Source of the DNA: Patescibacteria group bacterium
GTDB taxonomy: Bacteria > Patescibacteriota > Microgenomatia > Levybacterales > UBA12049
Assembly (NCBI GenBank): GCA_018900295.1
Contig: JAHIGH010000110.1
Span: 1-5,610 of the forward strand
DNA length: 5,610 bases
Direction: 5' to 3'
The translations under genes were made by a program, and so were the position numbers. The notes under the pieces are model-generated. The model was given only the letters and a program-made list of their open reading frames with translations, was not told the origin of the DNA and ran no database searches. This document shows positions 1 through 4,881 of the stretch, piece after piece. The number at the start of each line of letters is the position of its first letter. The first letter of the stretch is position 1.

Positions 1-87
1 ATCTATTTCGTCACTATGCCACTGGATAATAACACGATGGCTGATCCTTCCGATTCTCCCATAGCCATTGATTGCAACCTTTATCAT
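1..87 (-). CDS. gap: Glyceraldehyde-3-phosphate dehydrogenase, N-terminal fragment (cut by window edge)
   Basis: Read on the minus strand from the ATG at 87-85, the sequence is open for 29 codons to the window edge. It begins MIKVAINGYGRIGRISHR, which carries the NAD-binding Rossmann signature of GAPDH (V-A-I-N-G-[FY]-G-R-I-G-R) at residues 4-14. The family enzyme is a cytoplasmic glycolytic enzyme that oxidises and phosphorylates glyceraldehyde-3-phosphate to 1,3-bisphosphoglycerate with NAD(P). Only the first strand, the glycine-rich loop and the start of the first helix are visible. The catalytic Cys/His pair lies outside the window, so intactness cannot be judged. The start is supported by the motif beginning only three codons later and by a promoter whose -10 box ends 7 bp before the ATG. 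There is no Shine-Dalgarno, so the mRNA is probably leaderless or nearly so. Confidence 0.9.
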   Translation of the reverse strand, partial: MIKVAINGYGRIGRISHRVIIQWHSDEID

Positions 88-134
88 ATTATTTAGTATA
101 TACGGGATTTTTTTCTTTGACAAGAGGAGATTTT
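80..134. repeat. Direct repeat copy 1, containing the gap promoter and start codon
   Basis: This stretch matches 4725-4781 in the same orientation. By hand alignment there are two substitutions and two single-base indels over about 57 columns. It contains the whole minus-strand promoter of gap, the gap ATG and the next codon or two. Similarity may continue more weakly into the first seven gap codons: this copy reads M-I-K-V-A-I-N and the other reads M-I-K-I-T-V-N. Outside the repeat the two loci differ. Together the copies bracket the two surface-protein genes. Confidence 0.88.
95..123 (-). promoter_or_regulatory. Sigma-70-type promoter of gap
   Basis: On the minus strand, the -35 box TTGTCA (123-118) is followed by exactly 17 bp and the -10 box TATACT (100-95). 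Each box matches the bacterial consensus at five of six positions. The gap ATG begins 7 bp after the -10 box, so a normally placed transcription start would fall at or next to the ATG. This predicts a leaderless transcript, consistent with the missing Shine-Dalgarno. The same boxes with the same spacing recur at 4741-4769. Confidence 0.75.
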
Positions 135-160
135 TATGAGAAAGTTAGGCTAGGTTCATC

Positions 161-166
161 TATAAA
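161..166 (+). promoter_or_regulatory. Possible -10 box for the plus-strand surface-protein gene
   Basis: TATAAA lies 7 bp before the ATG at 174, the same geometry as the gap promoter (-10, 7 bp, ATG). No convincing -35 box is found 16-18 bp upstream, and AT-rich DNA yields such hexamers by chance. The support is therefore mainly positional, together with the absence of a Shine-Dalgarno before 174. Confidence 0.3.
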
Positions 167-173
167 TAAAAAT

Positions 174-2204
174 ATGCTACAGCAAAAAATATCAAAGGAA
201 TTTTTGAAAAGGGCTGCTTTGATTATCATCGTATTGCTTAGCGTCGGAATTATATCAGGGGTAGTGATGCTTTTGTCGAATAAGACTGCTATAAATCCTG
301 CAGTTATAATAAATCCTGTTGAAAAAGAAGTAACTATTACGACGGATAAAACGGAATATGGGCTAGGAGAGGTCGTGGCGATTACAATTATAAATAATTT
401 TGATAGTAAAATTATGATTGCGTGGCCTTTATATAATATTGAAAGATTAAATATTGATACTAATTTTATCGGTGAAAATGAAATATGGGATGAAATAAAA
501 AGAGTAACTTGTCCGTGTAATGCAAAATGTAAAGTTGGCGCATCTATAATTTTGGCTCGGCAAGAACTTAAATATCAATGGAATCAAAAAGAAGAATGGT
601 GCAGTGATTTTGAGGAAATTTCAAACTCTGCAATATCTGGAATATATAGAATTAAAGCTCAAATAAGCAATGAGGATGGTTCTAATAAAAAAATTGTTTA
701 CTCTAACGAATTTACGATTAAGGAAAAAACAGTTCAGAATCAAGATGTTTCTATTACAACAGATAAGGGAATATATACATCCAAAATAAGCGCGGATGAT
801 TATTTAGCAACTGTCAGAGGAGAGATTATAAAAATTGCGATTATAAATAATTTGGAAAAGGATATATATTTTAAAACAGGTTTCGTAATACCATTCAGCA
901 CGCTATATTTTGAAATTTACAAAGATGGAAAGTGGCAAACTTATAATGAGATGCACGGCGTAGCAGAGTATCCTTTTAATTTTACTTTTCAAAAATGGTT
1001 GGAAACAGCAACTCGATTAAAGCCGGACGAAAGAATTATCTTTGAAAAGAATCTTGATCATTCCGCAGAGTTTAATATATTTAAAGGAAAGTATAGATTT
1101 AAATTGGAATATTTTTCTATGCCAAAGGAACCAGAAGCTGATTATACTAAGGTTGACTATGCGACATATAAGGAGGAAACAAATTTTGAGACAGTCTACT
1201 CCGGCGAATTCACGATTAAGGAAAAAATAGCGGTTTACTCAAATTACGACGAAGTGCCGGATAAATATGCCAATGGTTCGTATTCTGTGAAAGGTTTTAT
1301 AAATAATGCTCAAAGTTTAAATAATAAATCTTTTGTATTAAAAGGAATAGTTGATAAGAAATCTGTATGTTCAGGATGTCCCAAAGGAGTTGTTTGCGAA
1401 TCATGCGCTCCACCTCATCTTTTTATTACGGATTCTGTGCTTAAGAAAGATAGCAAATACTCTATAGTTATTAATTTTAGCGCAGATCATGGAGTAATTG
1501 ATCAATTAAAAATCGGAAATAGCATTGAGATAAATGTATTATATAAAATAAATGGCGATGGATTTAGTGTAGAAAATGTTCCGGTTTTATTGACGTTTTT
1601 AAGTTTTTTTGAGGAAAAAACGGCGGTTGATCCGAGGTGCGGGCAAAAGATTACCAGAAACGGAAGTCCGGTATTATGCAAAGGTTTTCAAACCAGTTAT
1701 GAGTTTGATGCAACTTCAGGAAAATGTATTGGACGAGAAACGCCTGCATGCGGATATGAAATACCTTTTAACTCTTTGGGGGAATGCCAAAAAACTTGTG
1801 AAAGGGGTTCGGTAAGCGAAAAAGAATTAATATTCAAAATAATTGAAACAGAAAGCTATCCATACCGTAAAGAAGCTGAAAGTCTTGTAATTAAAAATTT
1901 GAGAAATTGGACGGAGTTATGGAATTCATTGGGGCATTCGGCGCTTCCGCCGGAAATTAATTTTGATGAATGGATGATTTTGGCCGTATTTCAAGGCGAA
2001 AAATCTACCGGCGGGTATAGTATTGAAATAAATAAAATTACGGAAAAAGAAAATGCAATCGAAATTTCAGTGATTGAAACTTCGCCCGGCCGCGGATGTA
2101 TGGTAACCCTGGCTTTTACAAGTCCGTTTCAAGTTGTAAAGGTTCAAAAATCAGATAAAGAGGTTGTATTTACGACAGAAAAAGTAGTTACTGTGTGTGA
2201 GTAA
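174..2204 (+). CDS. Membrane-anchored multidomain protein with Kunitz-like and PrcB-type domains
   Basis: Taken from the ATG at 174, this is a 676-residue protein. The frame is open upstream to a TTG at 72, but that start would overlap the gap start antisense and place the membrane helix internally. Residues 14-34 form one hydrophobic helix after a basic N-terminus, with no lipobox Cys, so it is probably an anchor with the rest outside the cytoplasm. Two tandem beta-rich repeats follow (about 53-185 and 192-351). Each opens with V-[TS]-I-T-T-D-K and closes with E-F-T-I-K-E-K, and they resemble Ig-like or BsuPI-type inhibitor folds. A region resembling an OB fold (about 352-470) carries CxxC-x5-CxxC at Cys399-Cys411. 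Residues 489-542 have six Cys in near-Kunitz spacing. Residues about 594-665 resemble the PrcB C-terminal domain, with STGGYSIEI at 611-619. The likely role is at the cell surface in contact with proteases; this is inferred from the domains. The gene is visibly more AT-rich than the convergent gene. Confidence 0.85.
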   Translation: MLQQKISKEFLKRAALIIIVLLSVGIISGVVMLLSNKTAINPAVIINPVEKEVTITTDKTEYGLGEVVAITIINNFDSKIMIAWPLYNIERLNIDTNFIGENEIWDEIKRVTCPCNAKCKVGASIILARQELKYQWNQKEEWCSDFEEISNSAISGIYRIKAQISNEDGSNKKIVYSNEFTIKEKTVQNQDVSITTDKGIYTSKISADDYLATVRGEIIKIAIINNLEKDIYFKTGFVIPFSTLYFEIYKDGKWQTYNEMHGVAEYPFNFTFQKWLETATRLKPDERIIFEKNLDHSAEFNIFKGKYRFKLEYFSMPKEPEADYTKVDYATYKEETNFETVYSGEFTIKEKIAVYSNYDEVPDKYANGSYSVKGFINNAQSLNNKSFVLKGIVDKKSVCSGCPKGVVCESCAPPHLFITDSVLKKDSKYSIVINFSADHGVIDQLKIGNSIEINVLYKINGDGFSVENVPVLLTFLSFFEEKTAVDPRCGQKITRNGSPVLCKGFQTSYEFDATSGKCIGRETPACGYEIPFNSLGECQKTCERGSVSEKELIFKIIETESYPYRKEAESLVIKNLRNWTELWNSLGHSALPPEINFDEWMILAVFQGEKSTGGYSIEINKITEKENAIEISVIETSPGRGCMVTLAFTSPFQVVKVQKSDKEVVFTTEKVVTVCE

Positions 2205-2245
2205 TTTATATAGTTCTAAATTGTATTAAATTTGATGGGATTGGC

Positions 2246-4642
2246 TTATTTAGTAATACCGGGTATTTTTAAGATATCTGTAACGACTAGTTGAAAAATC
2301 ACGAAGGAAAAGATGATAAATACAAGCCCCACTATGGCTGATAGCAATTGCTCGCGGCCTTGCTGGACTCCTTCTGGTTTGCCTTTTGAGGTGATGATCT
2401 TATAGCCCGCGGAGATAATGAGGAGGAGCGCTATCCCTCCGATAAAACTGAGAACGATAGTTAATATCCTGACAATAAATTCCGCAGGGCTGGTTGATAT
2501 ATCTCCTTGCTTTTTATTTGGTCCTTGAAATAGAGAGGTTGCTACTTTGAGACACACTCCTGCTTGAGCACCGGTTCCCCACTCGGCGCAGGGAGGACCG
2601 GGAGGAGGAGTGCTATTATAAACTTCTTCCTGCCCAAATATTCCAGGAGTTGGCTCCGGAGAAACATAATTAGCCACCGCGATATAATCAACCGCTAAAT
2701 TTAGATCGCCCGCGCTATTGTTATTGCTAGTTCTAAATACCTGAATGTATCCATTTCGATAAGCAGAATCATTAATAGATAATGCTGATGATCCGTCTCT
2801 TGTTTCGGTGATTTTTGAAGTATCAAAGGTGGTCACATAATTATGCCAAACATCGGCAGAAACAACCGGAGAATCATGGGTTGATACCGAAGGGTTTTTT
2901 CCGGTCATACGGAAAAGCCGGTTCTGATTGGAAACGACATCCAAATATGGCGCGGCATAACTGTTGTCGGTGTCGTAATAAAGACCCCCTCTGGAATTAA
3001 CCAGCAGACCCCCATAACCGGTTTTACCAGCTCCTGTATATTTCATTCTTGAAATAATTTTTGCTTTTCCATTGGTAACCGTGTTGGCAGTTCTGATCTG
3101 GGAATAATTATTAAATTGAAGCAAACCGGTGGTTAAAGCGCTGTTATCTTCCCTCCAGCCTCCGGAAGACACATCTATCCATTTATTAGTTATATTTTTT
3201 GTCGTATCAAGCACGCCGGCAAAATCAGTTCCCCGATCATCAGCGCCATGACCGCGTCTTCCGCCGAATGTATATATTTTATTGTCTATGACTCCGCCGC
3301 TTACTCCGTCCGCATCCCAGTATCCCAGCTCTCCCCAAGTCCATGAATCATTGCTTATGTTATAAACCAAATATCTTGAGAAGAAATCACCGCGAGAAGA
3401 TACGCTTTGTCCCTGCAAAATGTAAATCTTGCCATTCACAACAGGATTTTCTCTTAAGGTTCCATAGAGTCCCACAGGCATTGGCGCGCCCTGCCGCCAT
3501 GTGTTATTAGCCATGTTGTATATCTGCACATAATTTTTTCCGTTGCCGTCATAATAACCGCCCAATATATATATCTCATTATTATAATACGCCATTGACG
3601 GCCAGTTAACTATATTCTGGGGGCCGGTGGAAAGAGATGTATAATTATCTGTTGCCGGATCATATTTATATAAGTTTCTGTTATAGAATAAAAATATATT
3701 ATTGCCATTAGCAACGGCAGTCAGCCCCTGTCCCTGCAAAGCGCCTGGAAGAGATGAAAGGTTTGTCCATGTATCGGTTGCGGGATTGTATTTTTCTGTT
3801 GGAAGATTTGCGGATTGGCTTGCGTTAAAGCCGCCAAAACAGTAGATGTTGCCGCCGTATCCCGTGCACGCAAGTCCCCACCTGGCAACATTTAGGCTTT
3901 TCCTCCGGATGTATGTATCATTAAGCGGATCATATTCCCAAACCAAACCCACCGGTTGAAGATAGAATATGTCATATCCGCCGATCGTGTATACTTTTCC
4001 ATTCAGTACTGCTCCGGCCTGATCTGCATGCGGCTTTGGCAGATTTTTTATCTTTTGCCATGATTTGGGCTCAAAATGATCAAAAAAATTAAATGTGTTT
4101 TCTCCGCTGCTTATTGTCGCAGCCGCGCTGTTGCCGTAGTATATGTAAAGATTGGTTGCGGAAGGCGAAGCAGGAATGACCGGAACTTTTACCCAAAAAA
4201 CAGCAGAACCGGAAGGAATATAAGATTCCAGCCAATAGCTTAATAAAGTAAAGCCATCGGCGCTTGTGAACCTGATATCCGAAAAGTCAAATTTCATATG
4301 GGGATTATAGGTAACATTGATTTTGACCTGATAATTATTTTGAGCGCCGGAGGAGGAACCGTTTATAGCGGCAGATTGCCGATATTTCCATGAAGAGTTA
4401 TACCAATTGGACTGAGTGGCGGCTTTGACTTCGTCTGGTTTAATATGAGAAGAAATTAGAGACAAATTAAACAGAACTATTATGCCTACCAGAAGCTGAA
4501 GGATAAGAAAAACCCCAAGAAAAAATTTAACCTTTGAAGACTTAAATAAATATGCTTCTATAGCATGCAAAACTCTGATTATTTTCGTTCCGTTTTTTAT
4601 TCCCTTTTGAGAAATTTCCATTTTCCTAATTATAGTCTTCAT
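2246..4642 (-). CDS. Surface protein: DUF2341, Kelch propeller and ConA-like domain fused to a VirB2/T4SS-pilin-like C-terminus
   Basis: This is a 798-residue protein starting at the ATG 4642-4640; in-frame TAA codons just upstream exclude a longer form. A basic N-terminus precedes a hydrophobic helix (about 40-63), then VKAA at 72-75 as a possible signal-peptidase site. Residues 80-191 match DUF2341 (WYNSSWKYR start, LYIYYGN near the end, FFDHFE close). Six Kelch repeats follow, with core strands at 217-222, 266-271, 316-321 (degenerate), 357-362, 406-411 and 456-461, spaced 41-50 residues. Residues about 488-655 look like a ConA/LamG-type lectin domain. A Pro-rich linker with Cys685 and Cys697 leads to two membrane helices (about 723-745 and 766-787) separated by a polar loop, as in TrbC/VirB2 or T4SS pilins. 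Stand-alone pilins of this type are roughly 100 residues, so about 700 residues have been added. The probable role is a cell-surface or pilus-associated adhesin; the ligand is unknown. No Shine-Dalgarno is visible. The promoter is probably at 4741-4769. Confidence 0.9.
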   Translation of the reverse strand: MKTIIRKMEISQKGIKNGTKIIRVLHAIEAYLFKSSKVKFFLGVFLILQLLVGIIVLFNLSLISSHIKPDEVKAATQSNWYNSSWKYRQSAAINGSSSGAQNNYQVKINVTYNPHMKFDFSDIRFTSADGFTLLSYWLESYIPSGSAVFWVKVPVIPASPSATNLYIYYGNSAAATISSGENTFNFFDHFEPKSWQKIKNLPKPHADQAGAVLNGKVYTIGGYDIFYLQPVGLVWEYDPLNDTYIRRKSLNVARWGLACTGYGGNIYCFGGFNASQSANLPTEKYNPATDTWTNLSSLPGALQGQGLTAVANGNNIFLFYNRNLYKYDPATDNYTSLSTGPQNIVNWPSMAYYNNEIYILGGYYDGNGKNYVQIYNMANNTWRQGAPMPVGLYGTLRENPVVNGKIYILQGQSVSSRGDFFSRYLVYNISNDSWTWGELGYWDADGVSGGVIDNKIYTFGGRRGHGADDRGTDFAGVLDTTKNITNKWIDVSSGGWREDNSALTTGLLQFNNYSQIRTANTVTNGKAKIISRMKYTGAGKTGYGGLLVNSRGGLYYDTDNSYAAPYLDVVSNQNRLFRMTGKNPSVSTHDSPVVSADVWHNYVTTFDTSKITETRDGSSALSINDSAYRNGYIQVFRTSNNNSAGDLNLAVDYIAVANYVSPEPTPGIFGQEEVYNSTPPPGPPCAEWGTGAQAGVCLKVATSLFQGPNKKQGDISTSPAEFIVRILTIVLSFIGGIALLLIISAGYKIITSKGKPEGVQQGREQLLSAIVGLVFIIFSFVIFQLVVTDILKIPGITK

Positions 4643-4657
4643 GATAAATTATTATGC

Positions 4658-4732
4658 TTATGAAGAAATTTCAAATTGTGTATTAATCAGGTTTGGATTA
4701 TTTGGGTCGGTATTGACGGTAATTTTTATCAT
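4658..4732 (-). CDS. Possible 24-codon leader ORF upstream of the adhesin-pilin gene
   Basis: The ATG at 4732-4730 lies 8 bp after the -10 box of the copied gap promoter and opens a 24-residue ORF (MIKITVNTDPNNPN...) ending in TAA at 4660-4658. The next 15 bp read GCA TAA TAA TTT ATC in the same frame, and then the 798-residue protein starts. Its first seven residues parallel those of gap (M-I-K-I-T-V-N against M-I-K-V-A-I-N), so it may be a decayed gap 5' end carried along with the promoter. If the transcript is leaderless, this ORF would be translated first and the large gene would depend on re-initiation. It could equally be an unselected by-product, and no function is claimed. Confidence 0.35.
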   Translation of the reverse strand: MIKITVNTDPNNPNLINTQFEISS

Positions 4733-4781
4733 ATTATTTTAGTATATACGGGAGTTTTTTCGTTGACAAGAGGAAGATTTT
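4725..4781. repeat. Direct repeat copy 2 (second copy of the gap promoter region)
   Basis: This is the near-identical direct repeat of 80-134. The -35, -10, 17-bp spacer and ATG are all retained. Here the downstream sequence is not gap but the 24-codon ORF and the adhesin-pilin gene. The right edge of the repeat (4781) lies only a few bases from the probable left end of the insertion sequence (near 4786). Confidence 0.88.
4741..4769 (-). promoter_or_regulatory. Copied gap-type promoter driving the adhesin-pilin gene
   Basis: TTGTCA (4769-4764), a 17-bp spacer and TATACT (4746-4741) on the minus strand are identical in both boxes to the gap promoter at 95-123. It points toward the 24-codon ORF and the 798-residue gene, whose start lies about 100 bp downstream. 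No other gene lies between, so this is the best candidate for its transcription signal. Confidence 0.7.
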
Positions 4782-4802
4782 CCCGTGTAACACCAATATG
4801 AT

Positions 4803-4833
4803 AATGTCCTCTTTAGCCCATATAGAAATGTCC
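4803..4833 (+). repeat. Tandem AATGTCC motifs at the IS left end
   Basis: AATGTCC occurs at 4803-4809 and again at 4827-4833, a 24-bp period or slightly more than two helical turns. The motifs lie between the probable IS end and the transposase start, where a transposase or its helix-turn-helix domain would be expected to bind. The binding role is inference. Confidence 0.4.
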
Positions 4834-4835
4834 GG

Positions 4836-4881
4836 TTTTCATCCCTCATACTAAAAGATGGCAGGAGCGAGGGGGTGAAAA
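4836..4881 (+). promoter_or_regulatory. Hairpin that can mask the transposase Shine-Dalgarno
   Basis: TTTTCATCCCTC (4836-4847) can pair with GAGGGGGTGAAAA (4869-4881). This gives about 12 base pairs including one or two G-U pairs and one bulge, with a loop of about 21 nt. The 3' arm is the ribosome-binding site itself: GGGGGTGA at 4871-4878, followed by the ATG at 4882. A transcript entering from outside the element would contain both arms and hide the site. A weak internal promoter candidate (TAGAAA 4823-4828, 18 bp, CATACT 4847-4852) would start after the 5' arm and leave it exposed. The pairing is seen in the sequence; the regulatory effect is inferred from other insertion sequences. Confidence 0.5.

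Noticed and set aside
117..122. Plus-strand TTGACA (also at 4763-4768) as a -35 box
   Set aside because: It overlaps the reverse-strand TTGTCA. At 117 there is no -10 box at proper spacing. At 4763 only TGTAAC lies 17 bp on, which is weak and coincides with the probable IS end.
124..153. GAGGAGA followed by an ATG at 136
   Set aside because: It looks like a good ribosome site, but the reading frame stops after five codons (tag at 151-153). The purine run is part of the promoter repeat and probably coincidental.
72..173. TTG start at 72 for the plus-strand surface gene
   Set aside because: It lies antisense inside gap and within the promoter repeat, has no ribosome site, and puts 34 residues without family character ahead of the natural basic N-terminus and membrane helix that begin at the ATG 174.
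1042..1815. Plus-strand short ORFs at 1042-1230 and 1609-1815
   Set aside because: They are out-of-frame shadows inside the well-supported multidomain gene.
2255..2270. Terminator-like AATAC-CGG-GTATT with a short T run
   Set aside because: The stem is only 5 bp and mostly A-T, and it lies inside the last codons of the convergent gene. I see no convincing terminator in the 41-bp gap 2205-2245.
174..4642. Alternative genetic code (UGA as glycine, as in Gracilibacteria/SR1)
   Set aside because: Both full-length genes contain no in-frame TGA, use ordinary glycine codons and end in TAA, so the standard bacterial code explains everything.
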